This document shows positions 25,712 through 38,737 of a stretch of DNA of 64,000 bases, one piece after another; position 1 is the stretch's first letter, and the number at the start of each line of letters is the position of its first letter. The notes below the pieces were generated by a model. The model was not told the DNA's origin and searched no databases. It was given only the letters and a program-made list of their open reading frames with translations. A program made the translations under genes and the position numbers. The stretch spans positions 62,001-126,000 of the forward strand of contig JAHBYP010000006.1 of the NCBI GenBank assembly GCA_019635875.1, given 5' to 3'. Source of the stretch: Alphaproteobacteria bacterium. Its GTDB lineage: Bacteria > Pseudomonadota > Alphaproteobacteria > Reyranellales > Reyranellaceae.

Positions 25712-26617
25712 ATGAGGCCGTTGCCACCACTACCTGGTTTGCGGGCCTTCGAGGCCGCCGCGCGGCTTCTGAGCTTCAAGGCGGCAGCGGCCGAGCTCGG
25801 CGTCACGCCGACGGCGATCAGTCATCAGATTCGGTCGCTCGAACGTTACTGCGGGCAGCCGCTCTTTCGCCGCGAGCCGCGCCCCATGTCGCTTACATGG
25901 GCCGGCGAGCAGCTGTTCCCGGTCGTGCGCGACGGCCTCGATCTCTTCAGCGAGACGTTGACGGCGATTCGGTCGGGCGCGGCGACCGGACGCCTGCGCA
26001 TCACCACGACCAACGCCTTCGCCGCGCGCTGGCTGGTGCCGCGCCTGCCGACCTGGCGGCAATCGCATCCCGGTCTGCGTCTCGACATCGTCGGCACCGA
26101 CGCCGTCCTCAACCTCAGGGCGGGCGAAACGGACATCGCCATTCGCTATGCGCGGGAGAAGCCCGCTGACGCCACCAGCGTCGAGCTCGTGCGCGACACC
26201 TTTCGCGTCGTCGCCAGCCCCTCATTGACGGGCCGTCTAAAGAAGCCCCTGGCTCCGCGCGATCTCGCGCGCTTTCCGCTGATCGAGGCCGAATGGCCGC
26301 CGACGGCGATCGATGCGCCGAGCTGGCGGCAGTGGGAGCAGGCGGCGCGCAAGCTCGGCCATGACGTGCCCGCCCTGGCCGGTTCGGCGGGCCTGAGCTT
26401 CCGTGAAGAACTTCACGCTATCGAAGCCGTCCTGGCCGGGCAGGGCGTGGCGATCTGCAGCGACGTGCTGGTCGGCCGCGAACTGCGCGACGGCAAACTG
26501 TATCAGCTCACCGACGTCACCCTGCCGGGGTATGGCTTTTATGTCGCGTATCGCGCTGACCATCCGAAAGCGCGCTCGATCAAGACATTCCTGGCGTGGG
26601 CGCAGGCGGCGGGCTAG
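25712..26617 (+). CDS. LysR-family transcriptional regulator (GcvA-like)
   Basis: A 301-residue LysR regulator. The winged helix lies at residues 5-65: LPPLPGLRAFEAAARLLSFK, AAAELGVTPTAISHQIRSLE (recognition helix) and LFRREPRPMSLT. The effector domain starts LRITTTNAFAARWLVPRLP and continues with LRAGETDIAIRYA. The start motif and AISHQ recognition helix are those of the GcvA group. It is divergent from the acyl-CoA-dehydrogenase-like gene with about 105 bp between start codons, so that gene is the likely target. It ends 85 bp before ruvB. Confidence 0.9.
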   Translation: MRPLPPLPGLRAFEAAARLLSFKAAAAELGVTPTAISHQIRSLERYCGQPLFRREPRPMSLTWAGEQLFPVVRDGLDLFSETLTAIRSGAATGRLRITTTNAFAARWLVPRLPTWRQSHPGLRLDIVGTDAVLNLRAGETDIAIRYAREKPADATSVELVRDTFRVVASPSLTGRLKKPLAPRDLARFPLIEAEWPPTAIDAPSWRQWEQAARKLGHDVPALAGSAGLSFREELHAIEAVLAGQGVAICSDVLVGRELRDGKLYQLTDVTLPGYGFYVAYRADHPKARSIKTFLAWAQAAG

Positions 26618-26702
26618 GCCCCGGTGGCCGCGCATGCTAAACAACGCCAACCCTCCGTTCCGCCTGCCGCGGAGCCAATCGCGTCGATAAAGACCGCAGC
26701 CG

Positions 26703-27755
26703 ATGACCGCCAAGGATTCCGACCGCCTGATCTCCCGCGCGAAGGGCGAGGAGGATGCCGCCGAGCTGAAGCTCAGGCCGCAGGCGCTCGACGATTTCGT
26801 CGGCCAGAAGCAGGTGCGCGAGAACCTCAAGGTGTTCATCTCGGCCGCCCGCGCGCGCGGCGAGCCGCTCGACCACACGCTGTTCCACGGCCCGCCGGGC
26901 CTGGGCAAGACGACGCTGTCGCAGATCGTCGCCAAGGAGATGGGCGCGGGCTTCCGCGCCACCTCGGGGCCGGTGATCGCCAAGGCCGGCGACCTCGCCT
27001 CGATGCTGACCAACCTCGAGCGCGGCGACGTCTTCTTCATCGACGAGATTCATCGCCTCAATCCCGCCGTCGAGGAGATCCTCTATTCGGCGATGGAGGA
27101 CTTCCAGCTCGACATCATGATCGGCGAGGGGCCGGCGGCGCGCTCGGTGCGCATCGACCTGCCGCCGTTCACCCTGGTCGGCGCCACCACGCGCTCGGGC
27201 CTGATGACGACGCCGCTGCGCGAGCGCTTCGGCATTCCCATGCGCATGGATTTCTACACCGCCGAGGAGCTCGAGACGATCGTGCGCCGTGCCGCGCGCG
27301 TGCTGAGGATCGAGATGACCGACGACGGCGCGGCCGAGATCGCCAAGCGCAGCCGCGGCACGCCGCGCGTCGCCAACCGCCTGCTGCGTCGCGTGCGCGA
27401 CTTCGCCTCGGTCGCCGACCACGGCCTCGTCACCGCGACGATCGCCGACGCGGCGCTGAAGCGGCTCGAGGTCGATGCGCTGGGCCTCGACCTGATGGAC
27501 CGCCGCTACCTCGGCTGCATCGCCGAGAAATACGGCGGCGGGCCGGTGGGCGTGGAGACCCTGTCGGCGGCGCTGTCGGAGGAACGCGACGTCATCGAGG
27601 ACGTGATCGAGCCCTACCTGATGCAGCTCGGCCTGCTGATGCGCACGCCGCGCGGACGCATGCTGGCCGAAGGCGGCTGGAAGCATATCGGCCTGCCGGT
27701 GCCCAAATCGACGCGCGCCCAGCTCGACCTGCTCGACGGCGAGAACGGGTCGTGA
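26703..27755 (+). CDS. ruvB: Holliday junction branch-migration ATPase RuvB
   Basis: A 350-residue AAA+ motor. Conserved parts are [19 protein letters not shown], the Walker [20 protein letters not shown], Walker [14 protein letters not shown], sensor 1 [20 protein letters not shown] and the C-terminal winged helix ([18 protein letters not shown]). It is complete and canonical. It starts a unit separate from ruvCA because two accessory genes lie in between, so it probably has its own promoter within 26618-26702, where I could not pick out clear boxes. Confidence 0.96.
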   Translation: MTAKDSDRLISRAKGEEDAAELKLRPQALDDFVGQKQVRENLKVFISAARARGEPLDHTLFHGPPGLGKTTLSQIVAKEMGAGFRATSGPVIAKAGDLASMLTNLERGDVFFIDEIHRLNPAVEEILYSAMEDFQLDIMIGEGPAARSVRIDLPPFTLVGATTRSGLMTTPLRERFGIPMRMDFYTAEELETIVRRAARVLRIEMTDDGAAEIAKRSRGTPRVANRLLRRVRDFASVADHGLVTATIADAALKRLEVDALGLDLMDRRYLGCIAEKYGGGPVGVETLSAALSEERDVIEDVIEPYLMQLGLLMRTPRGRMLAEGGWKHIGLPVPKSTRAQLDLLDGENGS

Positions 27756-27766
27756 TCTCGGCTCCT

Positions 27767-27898
27767 TCCCTTCCCCCGGAGGGGGAAGGTGGCGCGCGTC
27801 AGCGCGACGGAAGGGGGATGTTGAAGACGGCCTCCTCTGTTCGTCTTCGACATCCCCCTTCCGCCCTTCGGGCACCTTCCTCCTCCGGGGGAAGGGAG
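27767..27898. repeat. Dispersed palindrome family A, full copy
   Basis: Left hairpin CTTCCCCCGGAGGGGGAAGG and right hairpin CCTTCCTCCTCCGGGGGAAG enclose the GATGTTGAAGACG/CGTCTTCGACATC inner arms. It fills the ruvB-ybgC gap, and its last bases (GGGAAGGGAG) lie at ribosome-binding-site distance from the ybgC start. Confidence 0.85.
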
Positions 27899-27909
27899 CA
27901 GTGTTCATC

Positions 27910-28347
27910 ATGACCCGTGCCCACGTCCTTCCGCTGCGCGTGTACTACGAGGACACCGACGCCGCCGGCATCGTCTATCACGCCAACTACCTGCGCTTCA
28001 TGGAGCGCGGGCGCACCGAGTTCCTGCGCGAGCTCGGGCACGATCTTGCGGCGATGAGATCGGAGATCGGAATTAACTGGGCGGTGAAGCGGCTTGCCAT
28101 CGAGTACATCGCGCCGGGACGGCTCGACGAGGCGCTGCAGGTGGTAACGACAGTCGAGGTTCTGCGCGGCGCGTCGGTCGATTTGCGCCAGCAAGTAAAG
28201 CGCGGCGACACGATGTTGACCGATTCGACCCTGACTCTCGTCTGCATGAACGCGGCGGGCCGTCCGGTTCGTCTGCCGTCGGATGCGCGCACGGCGCTGG
28301 GCGAGCGAGCGATCACGTCCCGCAGCGGCGAAGTGACGCCGGATTGA
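27910..28347 (+). CDS. ybgC: Tol-Pal system acyl-CoA thioesterase YbgC
   Basis: A 145-residue hotdog-fold thioesterase, first gene of the tol-pal locus. The catalytic segment RVYYEDTDAAGIVYHANYLR has the aspartate of the 4-hydroxybenzoyl-CoA-thioesterase-like family, followed by FMERGRTEFLRELG. YbgC acts on acyl-CoA or acyl-ACP near the inner membrane. The ATG at 27910 is chosen; a GTG at 27901 is in frame but too close to the purine-rich GGGAAGGGAG that would serve as the ribosome-binding site and belongs to the upstream palindrome. Confidence 0.9.
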   Translation: MTRAHVLPLRVYYEDTDAAGIVYHANYLRFMERGRTEFLRELGHDLAAMRSEIGINWAVKRLAIEYIAPGRLDEALQVVTTVEVLRGASVDLRQQVKRGDTMLTDSTLTLVCMNAAGRPVRLPSDARTALGERAITSRSGEVTPD

Positions 28348-28443
28348 TCAACAAAAACAAGGCGGTGTTGCCGAAATGCAACGGGCGACGCCGCCAAGGT
28401 GCCATATTCTGACGCTAACCCCTCTATCCCTCTTGGAGATCGC

Positions 28444-29246
28444 ATGGATCCGGTGATCTTTCTTGCGCAGGTGGCCCCGGCACCCGCGCCTGCGCCCGTA
28501 CCCTCGGCACCGCTCGCTCCTCCGCCCGGCACCGGCGGCGCCGTCACCGCGTTCGGCGGGCAGGCGATCGATGTCAGCTTCGTCGGCATGTTCATCAACG
28601 CCCACGTCGTCGTACAGATCGTGATCGTGATGCTGCTGCTGGCCTCGGTGTGGTGCTGGGCGATCATCTTCGAGAAGACGATGCGGCTGCGCGCGCTGCG
28701 CAAGAAGGCCGACAATTTCGAGAACACCTTCTGGTCCGGCGTGTCTCTCGACGATCTCTACGACCGCGTCGGCACCAAGCCCAATGATCCGCTGGCTTCG
28801 GTCTTCGCCTCGGCGATGCGCGAGTGGCGCCGGACCCTGTCGAAGGGGCTGGCGCAATCGGGCGCGACGCGCGCCAACCTGCGCGCGCGCATCGAGCAGG
28901 TGATGACCGTCACCGTGCAGCGCGAGATGGAGGCGATCGAGAAGCGCATGACGTTCCTCGCCTCGACCGGCGCGGCGGCGCCCTTCGTCGGCCTGTTCGG
29001 CACGGTGTGGGGCATCATGACCGCCTTCCAGGGCATCGCGATCTCCAAGAACACCTCGCTCGCCGTCGTGGCGCCGGGCATCGCCGAGGCGCTGTTCGCC
29101 ACTGCGCTGGGACTCGTGGCGGCGATCCCCGCGGTGCTCGCCTACAACAAGATCAGCAGCGACATCGGGCGTTTCGGCCAACGACTCGAGAATTTTGCCG
29201 TCGAGTTCGGCACCATCCTCTCGCGCCAGCTCGAGGAGGCCGCCTG

Positions 29247-29247
<1 letters not shown>
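28444..29247 (+). CDS. tolQ: Tol-Pal inner-membrane proton-channel subunit TolQ
   Basis: A 267-residue homologue of ExbB/MotA. The first transmembrane segment is VVQIVIVMLLLASVWCWAII. The cytoplasmic loop has MRLRALRKKADNFENTFWSG, and the second and third segments lie around FVGLFGTVWGIMTAFQGIA and ALFATALGLVAAIPAVLAYN. The N-terminus before the first segment is longer and proline/alanine-rich compared with E. coli TolQ. With TolR it forms the proton-driven stator that energises TolA. Start ATG 28444 follows a purine-rich GGAGATCGC. The tolR start overlaps the tolQ stop by one base. Confidence 0.93.
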
Positions 29248-29792
<545 letters not shown>

Positions 29793-29814
29793 TCGCGCGA
29801 GGTGAGGCCCGGCG

Positions 29815-30885
<1,071 letters not shown>

Positions 30886-30912
30886 AGCGTGTGTGGCGCT
30901 ATTGATCCCTCT

Positions 30913-30978
30913 GTCATCCCGAGCGCAGCGAGGGATCTTCCAGCAGCACAAGGATCCCTCGCTGCGCTCGGGATGACA
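30913..30978. repeat. Dispersed palindrome family B, full copy
   Basis: GTCATCCCGAGCGCAGCGAG and CTCGCTGCGCTCGGGATGAC are perfectly complementary arms around a 20-base centre. It separates tolA from tolB inside an otherwise continuous operon, so it may affect mRNA processing or relative expression. Confidence 0.88.
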
Positions 30979-31024
30979 GAGGCTAGTCTTGAAGACAATG
31001 CGACCTGAGATGATGAGGAGCGCG

Positions 31025-32344
31025 ATGAGCCCCCGAACGACGCTTCGCACCCTGCTGACGGCGATGCTGGCGCTGCTGATCGCCGTGCCGGCCGCCGCCG
31101 AGTTGCGCCTGCGCATCACGCCCGGCGCCAATCCACCGCCGATGCCGATCGCCATCGCCGACTTCGTCGGCGATCCGGCCGGCGCGCAGATCTCGCAGGT
31201 GATCGCCGCCGACCTCGAGCGCTCCGGTCTGTTCCGCATCATCGACCGGGGCGCCTTCATCGAGCGGATCACCGATCCCAACCGCGCGCCGCGCTTCGCC
31301 GACTGGCGACAGATCGGCGCCGACGCGCTGGTCGTCGGCTCGGCCAACACCACCGCCGATGGTCGCCTGCAGGTCGCGTTCCGCCTGTGGGACGTCGCCG
31401 CCGGCACCCAGGCCGCGGGGCTGAGCTACTTCACGCAACCGCAGCACTGGCGCCGCGTTGCGCACATCATCGCCGATCAGATCTTCAAGACCATCACCGG
31501 CGAGGAGGGATTCTTCGATACGCGCGTCGTCTACGTCGCCGAAAGCGGCCCGGGCAATGCGCGCGTCAAACGCCTGGCGATCATGGACCAGGACGGCGCC
31601 AACAACCGCTTCCTCACCGATGGCCGCACGCTCGTGCTGACGCCGCGCTTCTCGCCGACGCTGCAGGAGATCGTCTACATGTCCTACCAGGGCGGACAGC
31701 CGCGCGTGTACATCATGAACGTCGACAGCGCGCGTCAGGAGCTCCTGGGCAACTTCCCCGGCATGACCTTCGCGCCGCGCTTCTCGCCCGACGGCAACCG
31801 CGTGGTGATGAGCCTTGAGCGCGACGGCAACTCCGACATCTACGTCATGGACGTGCGTTCGCGCTCGATCAACCGGCTGACCAATCATCCGGCGATCGAC
31901 ACCTCGCCGAGCTTCTCGCCCGAGGGCGACAAGATCGTCTTCAACTCCGATCGCGGCGGCAGCCAGCAGATCTACGTCATGAGCGCCGGCGGCGGCGAGC
32001 CCACGCGCATCAGCTTCGGCACCGGGCGCTACACCACGCCGGTGTGGTCGCCGCGCGGCGACTACATCGCCTTCACCAAGCAGGATGGCGGCAGCTTCTC
32101 GATCGGCGTCATGCGTCCCGACGGCAGCGGCGAGCGCGTGCTGGCCACTTCCTATCTCGACGAGGGCCCGACCTGGGCACCCAATGGCCGCTACCTGATG
32201 TTCTTCCGCCAGGCGCCCAACGCGCGTGGCCAGGCCGGCGCCGTGCGCCTGCACATGGTCGACATCACCGGCCAGAACCTGCGGCCGGTACCGACCGCAG
32301 GCGACGCCTCGGACCCCGCCTGGTCACCATTGATTCCGCAATAG
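31025..32344 (+). CDS. tolB: Tol-Pal system beta-propeller protein TolB
   Basis: A 439-residue periplasmic protein. A signal peptide ([18 protein letters not shown]) is followed by an N-terminal alpha/beta domain ([20 protein letters not shown]) and a six-bladed propeller whose blades repeat [24 protein letters not shown] units. TolB links Pal to the TolA C-terminus. Start ATG 31025 is chosen with GAGGAG just upstream. Upstream in-frame ATGs at 31010 and 31013 and a TTG at 30989 are possible but would lengthen the signal peptide n-region. Confidence 0.93.
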   Translation: MSPRTTLRTLLTAMLALLIAVPAAAELRLRITPGANPPPMPIAIADFVGDPAGAQISQVIAADLERSGLFRIIDRGAFIERITDPNRAPRFADWRQIGADALVVGSANTTADGRLQVAFRLWDVAAGTQAAGLSYFTQPQHWRRVAHIIADQIFKTITGEEGFFDTRVVYVAESGPGNARVKRLAIMDQDGANNRFLTDGRTLVLTPRFSPTLQEIVYMSYQGGQPRVYIMNVDSARQELLGNFPGMTFAPRFSPDGNRVVMSLERDGNSDIYVMDVRSRSINRLTNHPAIDTSPSFSPEGDKIVFNSDRGGSQQIYVMSAGGGEPTRISFGTGRYTTPVWSPRGDYIAFTKQDGGSFSIGVMRPDGSGERVLATSYLDEGPTWAPNGRYLMFFRQAPNARGQAGAVRLHMVDITGQNLRPVPTAGDASDPAWSPLIPQ

Positions 32345-32541
32345 GGCGGGATCGCGGCAATTATGGCGAAGTCGTGGCGCCTTGAAACGGAACCCGCCCC
32401 AGTCTAGATGCAGTTCAACGGGGTGTGGCGCGTAGTGCGTAGTACGAGGAAGCTCTGGGTATGACGGTTGCCCATTGCAACTGACCGTCCTGAGTTGAAA
32501 TGACGCGGCGGCACCCCCGCTGTCGCGAAGGAGAGAAGACA
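32345..32541 (+). promoter_or_regulatory. tolB-pal intergenic region with a candidate pal promoter
   Basis: This 197-bp gap has a possible sigma-70 promoter: TTGAAA at 32382-32387 and TAGATG at 32405-32410 with a 17-base spacer. A separate pal promoter inside the tol locus would match the known need for extra Pal over TolA. The boxes are only partial consensus matches. Confidence 0.35.
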
Positions 32542-32997
32542 ATGCGACTGAAGATGTTCGGCGCCCTCGGCGTCATCCTGCTTGCCGCCGCGTGCAGCTC
32601 GGCCGATCAGCCCGACACCACGGCCACGGGCCGCGCGGCGCCCGGTTCGGTCGCCGAATTCCAGCAGGTGGTCGGCGATCGCGTGTTCTTCGACCTCGAC
32701 AGCTCGCAGCTTCGCCCCGATGGCCGCGACACGCTGAACAAGCAGGCCGGCTGGCTGAGGCAGTACACCAACTACGCCATTACCGTGGAAGGCCACGCCG
32801 ACGAGCGCGGCACGCGCGAATACAACCTGGCGCTGGGCGCCCGCCGTGCCCAGACGGTGCAAAGCTACCTCGCCGCCCAGGGCGTGCCGCCCACGCGCAT
32901 GAAGACCATCAGCTACGGCAAGGAGCGGCCCGAGGTGGTCGGCTCCGACGAAGGCGCGTGGTCGCGCAACCGCCGCGGCGTCACCGCCCTGCAGTAG
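32542..32997 (+). CDS. pal: Peptidoglycan-associated outer-membrane lipoprotein Pal
   Basis: A 151-residue lipoprotein. The signal ends in a lipobox L-L-A-A-A-C (residues ~13-18), giving acylated Cys18. The OmpA-like domain has DRVFFDLDSSQLRPDGRDTL, ITVEGHADERGTREYNLALG (peptidoglycan-binding loop) and RRAQTVQSYLAAQGVPPTRM. It anchors the outer membrane to peptidoglycan and binds TolB. Start ATG 32542 has GGAGAGAAGACA upstream. Confidence 0.95.
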   Translation: MRLKMFGALGVILLAAACSSADQPDTTATGRAAPGSVAEFQQVVGDRVFFDLDSSQLRPDGRDTLNKQAGWLRQYTNYAITVEGHADERGTREYNLALGARRAQTVQSYLAAQGVPPTRMKTISYGKERPEVVGSDEGAWSRNRRGVTALQ

Positions 32998-33226
32998 CCG
33001 ACAAACGGCGGGCACGTATCACGCCGGCTGGCTCGCGCCAGCCGGCGTTGTTCGTCCTGGGACCGCGCCGCTCCAGCGACGCGGCCCGAACGGCAGGGCC
33101 ACGAGATGGGCAGCCCCGCGCCACGCTTTCGGCGCAGTTGCCTGCGAGCGTCCTGACATGGATAGTTCGGGCATCGATACGGCGCGCCGATCCCCCGGGC
33201 GCGGCCTCTCGCGACGGAGCGATCGG

Positions 33227-34003
33227 ATGTCGAGGTGGCTTGCGGCAGGCGTGCTCGCCCTGCCGCTGATGGTCGGCGTCGCCGGCCCGGCCGCGGCACA
33301 GGGCAGCCGTGGCCAGTATTACGACGACCGGCTCAACGAGATGGAGCGCACGATCACCCAGCAGACCGGGCAGATCGAGCGGCTGCAGCACCAGATCCAG
33401 CAGCTCAACCAGGCGATCGAGAAGATGCAGGCCGACTACGATTTCCGCCTGCAGCAGGTCGAGAGTGGCAAGGGCGGCGCCCGCCCCCCCGCCGCACGCC
33501 CGGCGGCAAGCCAGCCGCCGGGCGCTGAGCCCGGCGCTCCCCGCAACCTGGCGCCTCCCGGCCCGCAGGCCGGCGCGGCGCCGCCGGCGGGCGTGCCGCT
33601 CAAGCCACCGGCGATGGGCGGCCCGGAAACCGCCTACAACGAGGCGCTCGACCTGATGGGACGCAACGACTATGCCGGCGCCGAGCGCGCGCTGCGCGGC
33701 TTCATCCAGCGCTATCCCCAGCACGCCCTGATCGGCAACGCGCACTACTGGCTGGGCGAGACCTACTACGCGCGCAGGGACTTCAACGGCGCGGCCTCGG
33801 CCTTCGCCGTCTCCTACAAGTCCTACCCGCGCAGCCCCAAGGCGCCCGACAGCCTGCTGAAGCTCGGCATGTCGCTGCAGGCCCAGGGCAAGCCCCAGCA
33901 GGCCTGCACGGTCTACGCCCAGCTCGGCCAGCTCTTCCCCAACTCGGCCGAGATCATCAAGCGCCGCGTCGCCGCCGAACGTCAGCGCAGCCAGTGCGGG
34001 TGA
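33227..34003 (+). CDS. cpoB: Cell division coordinator CpoB (YbgF)
   Basis: A 258-residue periplasmic protein. A signal peptide (WLAAGVLALPLMVGVAGPAA) is followed by a coiled-coil trimerisation segment (MERTITQQTGQIERLQHQIQ, residues ~38-75). A Pro/Ala-rich linker leads to three TPR repeats (TAYNEALDLMGRNDYAGAER, IGNAHYWLGETYYARRDFNG and following). CpoB links peptidoglycan synthesis with Tol-Pal constriction. Start ATG 33227 (with GGAG upstream) is preferred over ATG 33158, which would add a 23-residue Arg-rich leader. Confidence 0.92.
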   Translation: MSRWLAAGVLALPLMVGVAGPAAAQGSRGQYYDDRLNEMERTITQQTGQIERLQHQIQQLNQAIEKMQADYDFRLQQVESGKGGARPPAARPAASQPPGAEPGAPRNLAPPGPQAGAAPPAGVPLKPPAMGGPETAYNEALDLMGRNDYAGAERALRGFIQRYPQHALIGNAHYWLGETYYARRDFNGAASAFAVSYKSYPRSPKAPDSLLKLGMSLQAQGKPQQACTVYAQLGQLFPNSAEIIKRRVAAERQRSQCG

Positions 34004-34013
34004 TCTGAGTCTT

Positions 34014-34037
34014 GCCTTCCCCCGCAGGGGGGAAGGC
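34014..34037. repeat. Short family A hairpin
   Basis: GCCTTCCCCC and GGGGGAAGGC form a single hairpin between cpoB and tilS, matching only one end of the full family A palindrome. Confidence 0.7.
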
Positions 34038-34082
34038 AACGCTAGCCTTGGCGCCGGAGCATCCGTCCCGCATGATGCGGCG

Positions 34083-35690
34083 ATGGCCGGGGGAAAGACC
34101 AGGATCGACGACGACGAGCCGCCTGTCGGCGCGGTCGAGTTCGCCGCGCTGATGCGGCCGTTCGAGCCGTTCGAGGGCCGCCCGCGCCTGGCCGTGGCGG
34201 TCTCGGGCGGGCGCGACTCGCTGGCGCTGGCGCTGCTCGCGCGCGAATGGGTGCGCCAGCGCGGCGGCGAGCTGGTGGCGCTGGTCGTCGACCATGCGTT
34301 GCGTCACGAAAGCGCCGCGGAAGCCGAGCAGGTGCGCCTGACCCTGACGTCGTGCGGCATCGAGGCCCATGTCTTCCGGCTGCGCTGGCAGCGCCGGCCG
34401 AGCTCCGGCCTGCAGGAGGCGGCGCGCGCGCGGCGCTATCGCATCCTGCGCGACTGGTGCGGCGAGCAGGGCGTGCTGCACCTGCTGCTGGCGCACCAGG
34501 CCGACGACCAGGCCGAGACCTATGTGCTGCGCCAGGAGCGCGACAGCGGCCCCGACGGGCTGGCCGGCATGTCGGCCTGCGTCGAGTTCCCCGAGGTGCG
34601 CGTGCTGCGCCCGCTGCTGCCGGTGCCGCGCGCCCGCCTGTCGGCGACGCTCAAGGCGCGGCGCCAGCCGTGGATCGACGATCCGACCAACCAGGATCCG
34701 GCCTATCGCCGTGCGCGGCTGCGGCTCGAAGGCCTGCCGTCGCCGCGCGAATCGCTGCTGCGCCGGGTCGACCAGGCGGCGGCGAAGCGCGTGGCCAGCG
34801 AGCGGGCCGTGGCCGAGGCGCTGGTCGAGCTGGCCCAGCCGCATCCGCTGGGCGCGGTCTATGTCGAGCCCCAGGCGTTGCGCAGCCTGCCCAAGGCGGT
34901 GGCGGCGCGGGCGCTGTCGCGCATCGTCGCCACGGTGTCGGGCGGCGAGCACGAGCCTCGCGCCGAGCGCCTGGCCGCGGCGCTCCACCACCTGCGCGCG
35001 CGCACGCCCAAGTCGTCTGGCAAGGCGTCCGGCAAGACGCCGGCCGAGCCGCCGCCCGGCACGACGGTGGGCGGCTGTCGCATCGTCTGGCGCGGCAACC
35101 AGTGGTTGGTGGTGCGCGAGGCGGCCTCGATCCAGGACCACGCCGACTGGCGGGGTGATTCCTCGGTCGAATGGGATGGCCGCTTCCTGGTCGGCGAGCG
35201 TATCCCTGCCGGCGGCCGCGGCGTATTGACCGACGAGTGGACCGGCCGGCACGGCGTGCCGGGCAGGGGCTGGCAGACGGAGGCGATCCTGCGGCTCTAC
35301 CCGCTGTCGGTGAGCCAGAATCTGCGGCGCGCCCAGTTGCCCTCGGTGATCGCCAACGCCTATCCCCTGATCCCGCTGCCGGAGCCCGACGTGGCGCGCT
35401 GGCGGCTGGCCGCCGAGGCCGCCTGGCCGGCCACCAAGGGGCTGTCGTTGATCCTCGCCGGCTCCCCGGCCGTGCGCTGGGATGAGCGGGTGGTGCCCCT
35501 GGTGCTGCGCGGCGCCGCGGCCAGCCTGGTGCAGCCGGTCCTGCCGGGCGGCGGCGAGAACGCGGCGGTGGCGCCGATCGCGCTGTCCCGGTTCCTGCCG
35601 GTTGCGGTATTTCGCCCCCGCCGGCCGCTCCTGGGCGCACCGTTTTTTCCTTGTTTTGCCGCCGACGAAGCCCAATTAGTGAGGCGATAG
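34083..35690 (+). CDS. tilS: tRNA(Ile)-lysidine synthase
   Basis: A 535-residue PP-loop ATPase that puts lysidine on C34 of the tRNA-Ile CAU anticodon, allowing AUA decoding. The signature is [20 protein letters not shown] (SGGxDS loop, residues ~42-47), followed by [23 protein letters not shown] and [20 protein letters not shown]. The region after about residue 310 is longer than in E. coli TilS (432 residues) and less conserved. The start ATG 34083 lies shortly after a family A hairpin. It is followed at 35 bp by ftsH, as usual. Confidence 0.92.
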   Translation: MAGGKTRIDDDEPPVGAVEFAALMRPFEPFEGRPRLAVAVSGGRDSLALALLAREWVRQRGGELVALVVDHALRHESAAEAEQVRLTLTSCGIEAHVFRLRWQRRPSSGLQEAARARRYRILRDWCGEQGVLHLLLAHQADDQAETYVLRQERDSGPDGLAGMSACVEFPEVRVLRPLLPVPRARLSATLKARRQPWIDDPTNQDPAYRRARLRLEGLPSPRESLLRRVDQAAAKRVASERAVAEALVELAQPHPLGAVYVEPQALRSLPKAVAARALSRIVATVSGGEHEPRAERLAAALHHLRARTPKSSGKASGKTPAEPPPGTTVGGCRIVWRGNQWLVVREAASIQDHADWRGDSSVEWDGRFLVGERIPAGGRGVLTDEWTGRHGVPGRGWQTEAILRLYPLSVSQNLRRAQLPSVIANAYPLIPLPEPDVARWRLAAEAAWPATKGLSLILAGSPAVRWDERVVPLVLRGAAASLVQPVLPGGGENAAVAPIALSRFLPVAVFRPRRPLLGAPFFPCFAADEAQLVRR

Positions 35691-35725
35691 CGGGACATCC
35701 CGAACCAAGGACGAACGTCGAACCC

Positions 35726-37675
<1,950 letters not shown>

Positions 37676-37683
37676 CGCACCTG

Positions 37684-37712
37684 TCGTCCTGAGCGCAGCG
37701 AAGGACCTCGCG
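37684..37712. repeat. Dispersed palindrome family B, single arm
   Basis: GTCGTCCTGAGCGCAGCGAA plus GGACCTCGC matches one arm of the GTCGTCC subtype seen in full at 60589-60690. Its partner arm is absent, and the ftsH terminator follows directly. Confidence 0.6.
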
Positions 37713-37730
37713 GTAGCGCGATCGAACGCA

Positions 37731-37767
37731 AGCGGCGCCGGAGAGCATCCGGCGCCGCTTTTCTTTC
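37731..37767 (+). terminator. Intrinsic terminator after ftsH
   Basis: AGCGGCGCCGG (37731-37741) pairs perfectly with CCGGCGCCGCT (37749-37759) around a seven-base loop, followed by TTTTCTTT. It lies 56 bp after the ftsH stop and ends the tol/tilS/ftsH transcription unit. Confidence 0.88.
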
Positions 37768-37779
37768 CGAGTCATGTCT

Positions 37780-37842
37780 GTCATCCCGAGCGCAGCGAGG
37801 GATCCAGGGTTGGCCTGGATCCCTCGCTGCGCTCGCGACGAC
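37780..37842. repeat. Dispersed palindrome family B, full copy
   Basis: GTCATCCCGAGCGCAGCGAG pairs with CTCGCTGCGCTCGCGACGAC. It lies between the convergent ftsH terminator and thiD and could stop transcripts from either side. Confidence 0.8.
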
Positions 37843-37851
37843 AAGAAGGCT

Positions 37852-38664
37852 TCAGCGCCGCCAGTGCGGATCGAGCGTGACGGCGTGGTTGAGCGGACCG
37901 TGGCCGGCGCCGAAGCCGGGCGCGGTCTCGATGGCGCGGCGCACGAAGTCGCGTGCGCGGGCCACCGCGTCGGCCAGCGTCATGCCCTGCGCCAGGCCGC
38001 AGGCGATCGCCGAGGCCAGCGTGCAGCCGGTGCCGTGGGTATGCTGGGTGGCGATGCGCGGATGGGCGAAGCGCTGCACGCCATCCGACGTGACCAGCAG
38101 GTCGACGACCTCGCTGCCGCCCCGGTCCATATGGCCGCCCTTCAGCAGCGCCGCGCGCGGACCCATGGCGATCAGCGCGGCGCCGGCTGAGCGCATGTCC
38201 CCCTCGTTCCTGATGGGAAAGCCGACGAGGACCTCGGCCTCCGGCGTGTTGGGCGTCACCACGGTGGCGAGCGGCAGCAGCTGGGCGACCAGCGTGCGCT
38301 CGGCCGCTTCCTGCAGCAGGCGATGGCCGCCCTTGGCGACCATGACCGGGTCGACCACCAGCGGTCGCTCGGGCGCATGGCGCGCGATCGCTTCGGCCAC
38401 GGTCACGATGATTTCGGGCGAGGCCAGCATGCCGGTCTTCAGGGCGTCGGCGCCGAGGTCGCTCAGCACGACTTCCATCTGCTGCGCCACGAATGCCGGC
38501 TCGACGCCGAGCACGCCGTGCACGCCCAGCGTGTTCTGCGCCGTCAGCGCGGTGATCGCCGTCATGGCGAAGCCGTCGAGCGCCGTGACCGCCTTGATGT
38601 CGGCCTGAATGCCGGCGCCGCCGCCGGAATCCGAGCCGGCGATGATCAGCACGCGTCCCTTCAT
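37852..38664 (-). CDS. thiD: Hydroxymethylpyrimidine/phosphomethylpyrimidine kinase
   Basis: A 270-residue ribokinase-fold enzyme that phosphorylates HMP and then HMP-P to give the pyrimidine substrate of ThiE. It starts MKGRVLIIAGSDSGGGAGIQ, followed by FAMTAITALTAQNTLGV, LVVDPVMVAKGG, VVTPNTPEAEVL and the catalytic anion hole THGTGCTLASAIACGL. Start ATG 38664-38662 has CCGGAGG nine bases before it; an upstream frame extension lacks similarity. It is convergent with ftsH. In related genomes thiD tends to lie on the other side of glmM, so its position and orientation here fit a rearrangement. Confidence 0.93.
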   Translation of the reverse strand: MKGRVLIIAGSDSGGGAGIQADIKAVTALDGFAMTAITALTAQNTLGVHGVLGVEPAFVAQQMEVVLSDLGADALKTGMLASPEIIVTVAEAIARHAPERPLVVDPVMVAKGGHRLLQEAAERTLVAQLLPLATVVTPNTPEAEVLVGFPIRNEGDMRSAGAALIAMGPRAALLKGGHMDRGGSEVVDLLVTSDGVQRFAHPRIATQHTHGTGCTLASAIACGLAQGMTLADAVARARDFVRRAIETAPGFGAGHGPLNHAVTLDPHWRR

Positions 38665-38737
38665 CAGCGAGATCCTCCGGCGGCTGTCATGGGCCATCGG
38701 CCGGGCGAAATCCAGTGCCGATGCCGTATTGGCCTGA

